From NCBI GenBank assembly GCA_019694595.1, contig JAIBBQ010000046.1:1-36547 (forward strand): 36,547 nucleotides of DNA. The letters run 5' to 3'. The notes beneath the pieces were generated by a model. That model made no database searches. It saw only the letters and a program-made list of their open reading frames with translations, and was not told where the DNA came from. This document shows positions 1-7,296 of the stretch, one piece after another. The DNA comes from Myxococcaceae bacterium. GTDB taxonomy: Bacteria; Myxococcota; Myxococcia; Myxococcales; Myxococcaceae. Numbering within the stretch: position 1 is the first letter of the stretch; each line of letters opens with the position of its first letter. The position numbers were made by a program, and so were the translations under genes.

Positions 1-153
1 CAGGTGCGCGGCGCCGCGGGCCGAGCGGGCGTCGTTGAGCGCTCGCGTCGCCAGCTCCTGTGCGCGCGCGGAGGCGAGGTCCTCGGGCGGCGGCGGCGGG
101 GCGACGACGGCGGGTGCGGCGGAGAGCAGCGCGACGGCCAGGGGGAGCAGCAT
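1..153 (-). CDS. Secreted protein, N-terminal fragment (runs off left edge)
   Basis: An ATG on the minus strand at 151-153 opens a frame that reaches the window edge without a stop, giving 51 residues. The first ~17 residues form a hydrophobic signal peptide (MLLPLAVALLSAAPAVVA). A proline run (PPPPP) and an Ala/Arg-rich, probably helical stretch follow. The start lies only 18 bases beyond the stop of the upstream lipoprotein gene on the same strand, so the two are probably co-transcribed. No family can be named from this fragment; export to the periplasm or beyond is the only supported statement. Confidence 0.6.
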   Translation of the reverse strand, partial: MLLPLAVALLSAAPAVVAPPPPPEDLASARAQELATRALNDARSARGAAHL

Positions 154-171
154 GCCCGGCAGGTTCTAGGC

Positions 172-1167
172 TCAATGCACCAGGAAGCGGAGCGCCATCG
201 GCACCTGGACGCCGGCGTCCTGGGGGAAGAAGACGTTGACGTCGGCGACCGCCACCTTCTCCCGGGTGAAGACGATGCTGCCCGCGGCGAACTCGGCCGG
301 CACCACGCGCACGGAAGGGTCGGTGGCGTTCGCGCAGGGGCCCAGCACGTAGCGGATCCGCTCCACCGCCCAGCTGCTGCCCGCGGGGCCGCTCACGTGG
401 ACGTTGGGGTTCCCCGCGGAGGCGCCGACCAGGGTGAGCACCGCGCAGCGGCTCGCCTTGGGGTCGTCGCGCAGCAGCTCGTAGCGCTCGAGCCCGGTGG
501 GCAGCGGCTGGAAGGTGTACTGGGTGACGCCGCCCGTCTCGCCGGAGCCCAGGCACTTGCCGTTGGAGTTGCGGGTGTCGAAGCCGTTGCTGCAGGCGCA
601 CCCTGCCCCGCTGCCCATCACCGCGCAGACGCCGGCGAGCGCGGAGGTCTGCGGGTCGCCCTGGCACGCGAAGCCGTTTCCCGGGGTGCACTGCGGCGTG
701 GGGAGCACGCAGTGGGCGGTGGAGAAGTCGAAGACGTAGCCCGAGAAGCAGAAGCAGCTGCCGTCGGGGGCGCACAGGCCGGTGGCGGCGGCGCCGCGGG
801 GGTCGCTGCAGGCGCCGACGTCGCCGACGCCGGGGCATTCCACGGTGGCCTGGAGCCCGCAGCGGCCGGTGTCGGGGTCGAGGGTGAAGGGGCTGATGCA
901 GGTGCAGCGGCCGTCGCGGTCGCACGTGCCGGCCGTGGCGGACATCGACGCGTTCTCGTTGCAGGTGGAGTCGACCCCGGGCGTGCACACGCCGGCCCCG
1001 CCAGCGCCGCCGCTGCCACCGCCTCCGGTGCCCCCGCCGCGTCCGCCGGCCGCGCCTCCGCCGCTGGCGGAACCTGCACCGCCTCCCGCCGCGCCCATCG
1101 ACACCGGCTGGAGACACCCCGCGAGCACGAGCCCGAGCACCACCGCACTGCCAAGCGACCGCTGCAT
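172..1167 (-). CDS. Cys-rich lipoprotein with Gly/Ala-rich linker
   Basis: The 331-residue product starts with a lipoprotein signal peptide whose lipobox L-A-G-C puts the lipidated Cys at residue 18. The ATG at 1165-1167 was chosen because the signal peptide begins there; an in-frame start nine codons upstream would add a charged tail. Residues ~25-60 are a flexible Gly/Ala/Ser linker. They are followed by three Cys-rich modules of the pattern C-x-P-G..C..G-x-C-x-C-x-x-G-(F/Y), resembling EGF-like or myxobacterial disulfide-rich repeats. The C-terminal ~120 residues are probably a beta-rich domain I do not recognise. It is likely surface- or periplasm-exposed. It is followed after 18 bases by the secreted protein at the left edge. 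Function unknown. Confidence 0.75.
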   Translation of the reverse strand: MQRSLGSAVVLGLVLAGCLQPVSMGAAGGGAGSASGGGAAGGRGGGTGGGGSGGAGGAGVCTPGVDSTCNENASMSATAGTCDRDGRCTCISPFTLDPDTGRCGLQATVECPGVGDVGACSDPRGAAATGLCAPDGSCFCFSGYVFDFSTAHCVLPTPQCTPGNGFACQGDPQTSALAGVCAVMGSGAGCACSNGFDTRNSNGKCLGSGETGGVTQYTFQPLPTGLERYELLRDDPKASRCAVLTLVGASAGNPNVHVSGPAGSSWAVERIRYVLGPCANATDPSVRVVPAEFAAGSIVFTREKVAVADVNVFFPQDAGVQVPMALRFLVH

Positions 1168-1475
1168 CGCCACGACCTCACGCCTCCGGCCCAACCACGG
1201 CCTTCATGCTCGACAGCGGGCCCGGGGTGCAACTCTCTGTCTTCGCGAGGGCGCTGCCCGCGAAGACGGCGGGGCGTGCGCCCCGTCCAACGGGTGGGGG
1301 TCGGAGGGCTCTCGCCCAGGCACGCACTCGTCTCGTGAACACGGAGAGGACCGCAGCCTTCAGGTGAATGACTTCGATCCGCGGCGGTGCAGCGAGCACG
1401 GACCGCGGCGGGAAGCAATTCGGCCGCCGGAGCCTCGCGGGGCGCCGGCGGCCGGGAATGGGAGCTGGGGTCGGT
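1168..1475. other. 308-bp intergenic region holding repeat copy A
   Basis: This is the only gap over 300 bases. It separates two minus-strand lipoprotein genes. About 40% of it is the structured repeat at 1236-1364. The remainder (1168-1235 and 1365-1475) must hold the promoter of the 172-1167 gene, because the repeat separates that gene from its upstream neighbour. I could not pick convincing -35/-10 elements or any small gene with a ribosome-binding site. Confidence 0.5.
1236..1364 (+). repeat. ~128-bp interspersed structured repeat, copy A
   Basis: This stretch matches the reverse complement of 3011-3138. The first 95 bases (1236-1330 against 3138-3044) differ at only four positions. A 15-base unmatched but equal-length stretch follows, then a match over 1346-1364 with one extra base. 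It contains a hairpin with 8-bp arms TCTTCGCG (1240-1247) and CGCGAAGA (1259-1266) around an 11-base loop. A second hairpin, GGGGC-GTGC-GCCCC, lies at 1271-1284. It carries no transposase and no credible gene. It could be a REP/MITE-like mobile repeat or a duplicated terminator-like element. Confidence 0.85.
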
Positions 1476-2852
1476 TCAGCGGCGGGCGCCGTCGACGGGC
1501 TCCAGCGTGACCTGCAGGTGGTCGGAGACGAAGTGGGCGTACTGGTCGGCGCTCACCTCGCGCACGCGCCGGTCGGTGTCGAGCGGGCCGGTGTTGGGCT
1601 CGAGCTGCTGCGGGCCGGTGTTGGGGCCGACGCCGGGCTCCTCGCTCAGCTCCGAGCCCAGGTCGTACAGCTTCAGCTCGCCGGTGATGGGGCCGTAGAG
1701 GGGCTGGTCGCCGTCGAAGAGCTGCACGCCGCTCTCCGGGGTGCCGAAGAACCAGTCGTTGGACCAGCCGAACATGGTGACGAAGGACAGGCGCTCACCG
1801 GGGACCGCGGAGACGGTGAGCTCGTACGCGGCGCCGGGGGGCAGCGCGCTGGGGTTCTCCTTGCCGACCGGGGTGTCGAAGACGGCGACCTTGGAGAGCG
1901 ACTCACCCTGCAGCTTCTTCAGCATGTCGCCCAGGGCCTGTGCCTGGCCGTCCTCCGCGATGCGCTCGAGCCCCAGGCCGCGGTCCTGCTCGCCGAGCGC
2001 GAAGAGGGGGGCGCGCTCGCGGTGCACCACCAGCACGCCGGGCGAGTTGCCGGTGGCGACGCCGGTGAGCGGGCGAATCGCGGCGCCGAGGTCGGTGGGG
2101 TTGCCCATCTCGGCGATGAACTCCAGGCCCAGGCCGCGGTCCTTCTGGCCGTCGGTGAAGAGCGGGTCGCCCGCGGTGGTGACGGCGAAGACGCCCGGCG
2201 AGAAGCGCACCGGCTTGGGGCCTTCGCTGGTGAGGAGCGTGGTGGTGTCGCTCGCCACGTTCTCGATGCGCAGGCGGAACTCGCTGCCGCGGTTGGTGAG
2301 CGTGACCTTCACCATCTGGGCGACGGTGGGCGCCATGAAGCTGCCGCCGTTGGACAGCGGAATCGGGTTCACCAGGCGGCGCACGGTGGCGTTGGGGTCG
2401 TTCGCGCCCGGGCCGTCGGTGCTCGAGGCCTGCTTGGGGCCGGTGTGCGGACCGACGGCGGGCTCCTCGTCGACCTCGGTGCCCACGTCCCAGAGGAACA
2501 CCTTGTCGGTGATGTCCCCGGTGACGGCGACGCCGTTGTCGAAGAGCGCGAGGCCCTTGGCTTCCGGCGCGATGAACCAGTCGTTGGACGCGCCGAACAT
2601 CGACGCGAACGACAGGCGCTGGCCCCGGGCGGCGGTGAAGGCCACCTCGAACGCGTCGCCGGGGCCGATGGCGCCGGGCGCGCTCTTGCCGACCGGCACG
2701 TTGAAGATGCCCGACTTGAGCTGCTTGTACGGAGCGACGTTCTCGATGCGCACCTTGAACTGGGTGGGCGTGACGGCGGTGGGGGTGGTGCCGACCTCGG
2801 CGGTGCAGCCGACGACGAGGCAGCCGAGTGCGGTGGCGAACAGACGAGACAT
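1476..2852 (-). CDS. Lipoprotein with two spondin_N-like domains
   Basis: The 458-residue product has a signal peptide with lipobox V-V-G-C (Cys16). A strong ribosome-binding site GGAGG lies six bases before the ATG (2859-2863, read on the minus strand). Residues ~32-215 and ~225-440 resemble two spondin_N (PF06468) domains. Typical elements are F-K-V-R-I-E-N-V-A near each domain start, G-x-R/E-L-S-F-(A/V)-(S/T)-M-F-G with S-N-D-W-F, and E-P-(A/G)-V-G-P-(H/N)-T-G-P. These pieces occur twice, so the gene is an internal duplication. Animal spondin_N domains act in matrix adhesion and bind calcium; bacterial ones are mostly uncharacterised surface proteins. The gene stands alone between two inverted repeat copies. 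An adhesive role is inferred only. Confidence 0.82.
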   Translation of the reverse strand: MSRLFATALGCLVVGCTAEVGTTPTAVTPTQFKVRIENVAPYKQLKSGIFNVPVGKSAPGAIGPGDAFEVAFTAARGQRLSFASMFGASNDWFIAPEAKGLALFDNGVAVTGDITDKVFLWDVGTEVDEEPAVGPHTGPKQASSTDGPGANDPNATVRRLVNPIPLSNGGSFMAPTVAQMVKVTLTNRGSEFRLRIENVASDTTTLLTSEGPKPVRFSPGVFAVTTAGDPLFTDGQKDRGLGLEFIAEMGNPTDLGAAIRPLTGVATGNSPGVLVVHRERAPLFALGEQDRGLGLERIAEDGQAQALGDMLKKLQGESLSKVAVFDTPVGKENPSALPPGAAYELTVSAVPGERLSFVTMFGWSNDWFFGTPESGVQLFDGDQPLYGPITGELKLYDLGSELSEEPGVGPNTGPQQLEPNTGPLDTDRRVREVSADQYAHFVSDHLQVTLEPVDGARR

Positions 2853-3010
2853 GGTGAACCTCCAGGCGGGGCCCGTCAGGTGTGCCGGGCGCGCGGGTTG
2901 TGTTCACCGGTACTCGAGCCACCCCGTGCGGGTTACCCGGACGACCTGTCAGCCCCCTTCACACTCGCAAACCGCCCCGATTCCTCTCCCAACCGCGCGA
3001 AGACACGCCC

Positions 3011-3138
3011 CCTGAAGGCTCGGTCCTCGCTGAATTCCAATGTCGAGTGCGGGCCTGAGCGAGAGCCCCCCGCCCCCCACCCGTTGGACGGGGCGCACGC
3101 CCCGCCGTCTTCGCGGGCAGCGCCCTCGCGAAGACAGA
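3011..3138 (-). repeat. ~128-bp interspersed structured repeat, copy B (inverted relative to copy A)
   Basis: On the minus strand this copy begins at the base directly after the TAG stop (3139-3141) of the phosphoesterase gene. It runs towards the spondin_N gene and matches copy A with four differences in the first 95 bases. The same two hairpins are kept. Its placement straight after a stop codon would suit a terminator. Copy A, however, lies in the opposite orientation and does not follow a plus-strand gene, so a simple terminator role does not explain both copies. Confidence 0.85.
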
Positions 3139-4455
3139 CTACGGAAAATCGCGCGCGCACTGCGCCCGGCCGGCCGGGTCCACCACCGCCTCGGGCAAGT
3201 CGGGAACGCTGGTGTCCGCGAGCGCGAAGTCGAACAGGTCGAGCAGCGGCCACGCGTTGGCGTCGCGCCCGCTCATCGCCGGCAGGCCGAAGCGCGTCTC
3301 CACCAGCCGCGTGATGGACGTGTGGTCCACCACCTCGTGCGAGACGTACCCGCGGCGGCTCCACGGCGAGACGACGATGAGCGGCGTGCGAAAGCCGAGC
3401 TGGTCGAACCCGTGGTGCGGCTCGCTCACCGGCGGCGTGCCGTCGGGCGGGCACGCCTTGGGCGGCGGCACGCTGTCGTAGAAGCCGCCGTGCTCGTCGT
3501 AGGTGATGATCAGCACCGTGCGCGGCCACTGCGGCGAATGCAGCACCGCGCTGGTGACCTTGGCCACGAAGGCCTGCCCGACCTGGATGTTCCCTTCGGG
3601 GTGCTCGTCGCTCTCCTCGGTGCCTGGGCCGCCGCCGAACTGGCCTTCGACCACCGAGACCGCGGGCAAGGTGCCCTTCGCCGCGTCCTCGTAGAACTGC
3701 GAGATGCCCACGAAGTGGTCGAAGTCGCCGGTGATCATCTTGGGGAACATCAGCGGCGAGGCGACGTCGGTGACGTACGACAGCCACGAGACCTGCGCGT
3801 CGCTCAGCCGGTCGAACAGGCTCACCGGCGCCTTGCCCGTCGCCGGATCCACCGTCGGCGCGGCCGCGGCGTTGGTCGACCCGAACGAGGTGCCCGCCCA
3901 GTAGAAGAGCCGGTTGGGCGGCGTCGGCCCCAGCACCGAGGCGAAGTGCGCGTCGCTGATGGCGAACGTGCGCGCCAGCGCGTAGTACCAGGGCAGGTCG
4001 GTCTCGTCGTAGTAGGCGAGCGCGCGCGAGCCGTTGGGGTCGTTCGCCACCACGAAGCCGTCGTTCTTGCCGCCGTTGAACTCGCGGAACGAGCCGCTCC
4101 AGCCGTGGTTCACGTCCTTCAGGCAGTAGCGCGTCTCGTGGTAGCGCTGCACGGGCTTGCCGTCGGCGTCGGGGTTGGTGGCGAAGTTCGACGCCACGTG
4201 CACCCCGCCGTGGCTCAGCTGCGAGAAGTAGTGGTCGAAGCTGCGGTTCTCCTGCATCACCAGCACCACGTGGTCGAAGGGCAGCTCGTCTCCGATGGGG
4301 GAGCCGCGCCCGACGGTGTCCTGGGCCAGCGCGCCGCGGACGAACTCGCAGGCCCGGCGCGAGGCGCGCGCCGCCTCCACCGACGGCCGCCCCGAGGACA
4401 CCGGGGGCGGCCGGCAGGCGGCACAGAGCAGGACCAGCGGGAGCCAGCGGCGCAT
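3139..4455 (-). CDS. Phospholipase C / acid phosphatase-family phosphoesterase (PF04185), lipoprotein
   Basis: The 438-residue product has a short signal peptide ending C-A-A-C (candidate lipidated Cys14). The ATG at 4453-4455 was chosen because the signal peptide starts there. Family hallmarks are visible in order: V-V-L-V-M-Q-E-N-R-S-F-D-H-Y-F near the N terminus, I-S-D-A-H-F followed by P-N-R-L-F-Y-W-A-G, T-Y-D-E-H-G-G-F-Y-D in the middle, and G-F-R-T-P-L-I-V-V-S-P-W-S plus V-D-H-T-S-I-T-R-L-V-E-T-R-F-G-L near the end. Such enzymes hydrolyse phosphodiesters or phosphomonoesters (phosphatidylcholine, acid phosphatase substrates) outside the cytoplasm. The substrate cannot be told from sequence alone. 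It is transcribed divergently from speD across a 70-base gap. Confidence 0.9.
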   Translation of the reverse strand: MRRWLPLVLLCAACRPPPVSSGRPSVEAARASRRACEFVRGALAQDTVGRGSPIGDELPFDHVVLVMQENRSFDHYFSQLSHGGVHVASNFATNPDADGKPVQRYHETRYCLKDVNHGWSGSFREFNGGKNDGFVVANDPNGSRALAYYDETDLPWYYALARTFAISDAHFASVLGPTPPNRLFYWAGTSFGSTNAAAAPTVDPATGKAPVSLFDRLSDAQVSWLSYVTDVASPLMFPKMITGDFDHFVGISQFYEDAAKGTLPAVSVVEGQFGGGPGTEESDEHPEGNIQVGQAFVAKVTSAVLHSPQWPRTVLIITYDEHGGFYDSVPPPKACPPDGTPPVSEPHHGFDQLGFRTPLIVVSPWSRRGYVSHEVVDHTSITRLVETRFGLPAMSGRDANAWPLLDLFDFALADTSVPDLPEAVVDPAGRAQCARDFP

Positions 4456-4525
4456 CGCGCTGCGCTCATACTGGTTTCCGCCCTGAGCGCCAGCGCCAGC
4501 GCCGTTTGAGGTACAACCACCCGCC

Positions 4526-4894
4526 GTGGGAGGGACCGTACAGCTCGGCCAGGAATGGCTCGTCGACGCCTCGGGCTGCGACGCCCAGGCGCTGCGCACG
4601 CCCGCCGCGCTGGCCGCCCTCTTCGAGGCGCTGGTGGTCGAGCTCTCGCTCCACGTGGTGGGCACGCCCCAGTGGCACGTCTTCCCCGGCCCGGGCGGCG
4701 TCACCGGGGTGGCGATGCTGTCCGAATCGCACCTCGCGATTCACACCTTCCCCGAGCACCGGTTCGCGGCGCTCTCCATCTACTCTTGCCGCACCCGCCC
4801 CACCCCGCCGCTCGCCGCGCTCCTCGAGCGTCACCTGGGCGCGCAGAGCGTGGTGGTGCGCGAGGTGCCGCGCGGCGCGAAGGCGGCCCCGTGA
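4526..4894 (+). CDS. speD: S-adenosylmethionine decarboxylase proenzyme
   Basis: The 122-residue product belongs to the short bacterial AdoMet decarboxylase family (PF02675). This pyruvoyl enzyme makes decarboxylated AdoMet, the aminopropyl donor for spermidine synthesis. The autocleavage site is in L-S-E-S-H-L-A-I-H-T. Ser68 after Glu67 should become the pyruvoyl group. His73 (+5) and Cys88 (+20) match the catalytic spacing known for the family. The start is a GTG, with TTGAGGT (4506-4512) upstream as the only plausible but distant ribosome-binding site. The stop overlaps the next gene's GTG (GTGA at 4891-4894), so translation is probably coupled to the DUF4178 gene. The length is normal for the family and the domain appears intact. 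Confidence 0.95.
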   Translation: MGGTVQLGQEWLVDASGCDAQALRTPAALAALFEALVVELSLHVVGTPQWHVFPGPGGVTGVAMLSESHLAIHTFPEHRFAALSIYSCRTRPTPPLAALLERHLGAQSVVVREVPRGAKAAP

Positions 4895-6909
4895 GCCAGG
4901 GCCAGTGCCCCTCGTGCGGCGCCCCGGTCGACTTCCGCCCCGGCGCGGGCCAGGTGAAGGTCTGCGAACACTGCCGGACGGTGGTGCTGCGCGGCGAGGT
5001 GAAGCTGGAGTCGATGGGGAAGGTCGCGCTCCTCGTCGACACCGAGTCGCCGCTGAAGCTCGGCCTCTTCGGCAAGCACCGCGGCGTGGGCTTCGGCATC
5101 GCGGGCCGCATCCAGAAGTCGCACGGGAAAGGCACCTGGGACGAGTGGTGCCTCACCTTCGACGACGGGCGCACCGGCTGGCTGTCGGAGTCGGAAGGCG
5201 ACTGGCACCTGAGCTTCGAGGTGCCGGGGCTCAAGGCCGACGCCCTGCCCCAGCTCGAGGTGGCGGCCTTCTTCATGCTCGCTGGCCAGCGCTTCGTGGT
5301 GGAGGAGCGCGGCCACGCGAAGACGGTGTCCGCCGAAGGTCAGCTCCCCGGCTTCGCGCCCGAAGGCGACTACGTGGACGCCACCGGGGCCAACGGCCTC
5401 TTCGCCACCCTGGACTTCGGGCAAGGCCTGGAATGCTTCGTCGGCTCCAGGGTGACGCTCAAGGAGCTGGGCTTCGCTTCCAGCGACCTGCAGCCGCAGC
5501 CGCGCAAGGAAGCGCTCCGCCAGGCGCGCTGCACCGAGTGCAACGGCGCGCTCGACCTCAAGGCGCCCGACGCCACCCGCCGCGTGGCGTGCCCGTACTG
5601 CGGCGCGCTGCTCGACGTGAGCCACGGGGCGCTGTCGTTCCTGCAGCTGCTCGAGAAGCCGTCGCGCACGCCCGCGATTCCGCTCGGGCGGCAGGGCTTC
5701 CTCGGTGGCACCCGCTACACCGTGCTCGCCTACCTCGAGCGCAGCTGCGTGGTCGACGGCAACCGCTTCGTCTGGGACGAGTACCTCCTCTACGAGCCCA
5801 CCGCGGGGTTTCGCTGGCTGATGCGGTCCAACCACCACTGGACCTTCCTCACCCCGATTCCCGCGGGCGACACGGCGATGACCGACACCTCGCTGCGCTA
5901 CAGCGGGCCGCCGCTCAAGCCGGTGCAGGCGGAGCACCCGGTCGCCGCGCGCCCGCTCGACCTCAAGTTCTTCCAGTCGGTGAACGCCACCGTCGATGCG
6001 GTGCAGGGCGAGTGCTACTGGGAAGTCGCGGTGGGCGAGACCGCGTTCGCGCGCGAGTACGTGGCGCCGCCGTACAGCGTGAACCTCGACCGCACCCGCG
6101 ACGAGGGCACCTTCACCTTCGGCGAGCTCATCGACGCCAAGGTGGTCACCGAGGCCTTCAAGCTCGAGCAGCCGCTGCCGGCCGCGTACGGCATCGCCAG
6201 CGCGTCGGTGAACCCGTGGAAGGCGCGCGCCCGCGAAGGCTTCATCTGGGGCGGCATCTGGAGCGTGGTGCTGGTGGTGCTGGCCGTCGTCTTCGCGTCG
6301 ATGGAAGAGCACGGCACCTACCTGAAGAAGACCTTCATGACCCCGACCGGCGTGGCGTCGGGCAGCCCGGAAGCGCAGGCCTTCTCCGACGCCTTCGAGG
6401 TGCCGCACAAGACGCCGCTCGACGTGGAGGTCACCGCCGAGGGCCTCGACAACCGGTGGATGGGCGTCCAGACCGACCTGGTGAACGACGAGACCGGCGA
6501 GGTCGTCTCGCTCGACTACGAGCTGTCCAAGTACTCGGGCACCGACGAGGACGGCAGCTGGACCGAGGACAACCTGAGCTCGTCGAAGTCCACCAGCCCG
6601 GTGGAGCCGGGCCGCTACGTCATGCGCACCACGGTGAGCTTCGACCCGGCGCTGCCTCCGCCCGCGCGGCCGTACACGGTGGAGGTGCGCGCGGAAGGCG
6701 GCGGCACCGGCATGTGCTTCGCGTTCTTCTTCATCCTGCTGCTCTTCGCGCTGCCCATCGGCATGGCGTCGAAGTCGTCGTCCTTCGAGAGCACGCGGTG
6801 GGACGACTCGGTGCGGCAGTTCCCCGACTGGCTCAACGAGAAGCCGAAGCGCGGGCCCAAGGCCCCCATCGAGCTTCCCGAGGACGACGACGACGGAGGT
6901 GAGGCGTGA
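4891..6909 (+). CDS. DUF4178 membrane protein with two zinc ribbons
   Basis: The 672-residue product starts at a GTG overlapping the speD stop. It has two parallel halves, each a CxxC...CxxC zinc ribbon followed by a DUF4178-like beta-rich domain. Ribbon 1 uses Cys6, 9, 25 and 28. Ribbon 2 uses Cys214, 217, 234 and 237. Predicted membrane helices lie at ~451-471 and ~607-627, enclosing a ~135-residue beta-rich, presumably extracytoplasmic segment. The protein ends in an acidic tail (EDDDDGGEA). From memory, DUF4178 genes often sit with AdoMet decarboxylase, spermidine-synthase-like and DUF350 genes, as here; their biochemical role is not established. The gene stop overlaps the next start (GTGA at 6906-6909). 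Function unknown; a membrane-associated polyamine-linked role is inferred from context. Confidence 0.85.
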   Translation: MSQGQCPSCGAPVDFRPGAGQVKVCEHCRTVVLRGEVKLESMGKVALLVDTESPLKLGLFGKHRGVGFGIAGRIQKSHGKGTWDEWCLTFDDGRTGWLSESEGDWHLSFEVPGLKADALPQLEVAAFFMLAGQRFVVEERGHAKTVSAEGQLPGFAPEGDYVDATGANGLFATLDFGQGLECFVGSRVTLKELGFASSDLQPQPRKEALRQARCTECNGALDLKAPDATRRVACPYCGALLDVSHGALSFLQLLEKPSRTPAIPLGRQGFLGGTRYTVLAYLERSCVVDGNRFVWDEYLLYEPTAGFRWLMRSNHHWTFLTPIPAGDTAMTDTSLRYSGPPLKPVQAEHPVAARPLDLKFFQSVNATVDAVQGECYWEVAVGETAFAREYVAPPYSVNLDRTRDEGTFTFGELIDAKVVTEAFKLEQPLPAAYGIASASVNPWKARAREGFIWGGIWSVVLVVLAVVFASMEEHGTYLKKTFMTPTGVASGSPEAQAFSDAFEVPHKTPLDVEVTAEGLDNRWMGVQTDLVNDETGEVVSLDYELSKYSGTDEDGSWTEDNLSSSKSTSPVEPGRYVMRTTVSFDPALPPPARPYTVEVRAEGGGTGMCFAFFFILLLFALPIGMASKSSSFESTRWDDSVRQFPDWLNEKPKRGPKAPIELPEDDDDGGEA

Positions 6910-7067
6910 AGTACATCGGCGGCATCATCGTGCTGTTCTACGCAGCGGCGAACGCCTTCGGGTGGCTGCGGCTCGAGTCCGACGACCGCGGTCAGGTGCC
7001 GGAGTCGGTGCGGCGCGGCCCGGGCGGCATCCTGAGCTGGCACGACGGTTTCATGGGAGGCAAGTGA
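6906..7067 (+). CDS. 53-residue small membrane-associated protein in the speD operon
   Basis: The small frame opens at a GTG that overlaps the DUF4178 stop. It ends at a TGA whose last base is the first base of the DUF350 ATG (TGATG, 7065-7069). A chain of overlaps on both sides is strong support that it is real. The product has an N-terminal hydrophobic stretch (YIGGIIVLFYAAANAFGW), a charged middle (LESDDRGQVPESVRR) and a distinctive Gly/aromatic C terminus (SWHDGFMGGK). I do not recognise a named family. I recall similarly placed tiny proteins ending in a WH..GF..GK-like motif beside DUF4178 genes, but this cannot be checked here. It may be a membrane-tethered accessory peptide. Confidence 0.75.
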   Translation: MKYIGGIIVLFYAAANAFGWLRLESDDRGQVPESVRRGPGGILSWHDGFMGGK

Positions 7068-7285
7068 TGAACATGGAGACGCTGGGCAGGGCGCTGGTCA
7101 ACTCGCTGCTCTTCTCGCTGGTGGGGATGGCGGTGTTCGTCGCGGGCTTCTTCGTGGTGAAGCTCATCCTCCCGTTCGACGTGAACAAGGAGCTGGAGCA
7201 TGACCAGAACACCTCGGTCGGCCTGGTCATCTCCGCCTTCATCCTCGGCCTCGCCTTCATCGTCGGCATGGCCATTCACGGCTGA
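7067..7285 (+). CDS. DUF350-family small membrane protein
   Basis: The 72-residue product has two membrane helices (~12-34 and ~48-70) separated by a short loop with the charged segment N-K-E-L-E-H-D-Q-N-T. Small size, a Gly-containing first helix and a loop of this kind running into a V-I-S-A-F-I-L-G-L-A helix fit a single DUF350 unit (PF03994, relatives of E. coli YjfL); many family members have two or more units. The ATG at 7067 overlaps the stop of the 53-residue gene, so the four genes from speD onward form one translationally coupled operon. The molecular role of DUF350 is unknown. Its stop sits inside a 16-bp palindrome shared with convergent msrA. Confidence 0.85.
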   Translation: MNMETLGRALVNSLLFSLVGMAVFVAGFFVVKLILPFDVNKELEHDQNTSVGLVISAFILGLAFIVGMAIHG

Positions 7286-7296
7286 CCGCGGTCAGC
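7281..7296. terminator. 16-bp perfect palindrome between convergent stops
   Basis: GCTGACCGCGGTCAGC reads the same on both strands. It contains the DUF350 TGA (7283-7285) and the msrA stop (7292-7294, minus strand). In RNA it could fold as a six-base stem with a four-base loop from either side, so a bidirectional terminator is plausible. There is no U-tract, so efficiency as an intrinsic terminator is uncertain. Confidence 0.4.

Noticed and set aside
1236-1364. Shared open frame in both repeat copies (peptide containing LREGAARED)
   Set aside because: No start with a ribosome-binding site is seen and the frame joins unrelated flanks in each copy. The identity follows from DNA similarity and hairpins rather than coding.
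4487-4503. Tandem GCGCCA-type hexamer (about three units) in the phosphoesterase-speD gap
   Set aside because: Too few units and too common in very GC-rich DNA to call a functional repeat.
4506-6902. A 798-codon plus-strand frame overlapping speD and the DUF4178 gene
   Set aside because: The speD and DUF4178 frames carry catalytic and zinc-binding motifs; this one is a shifted shadow frame of Arg/Gly-rich sequence.
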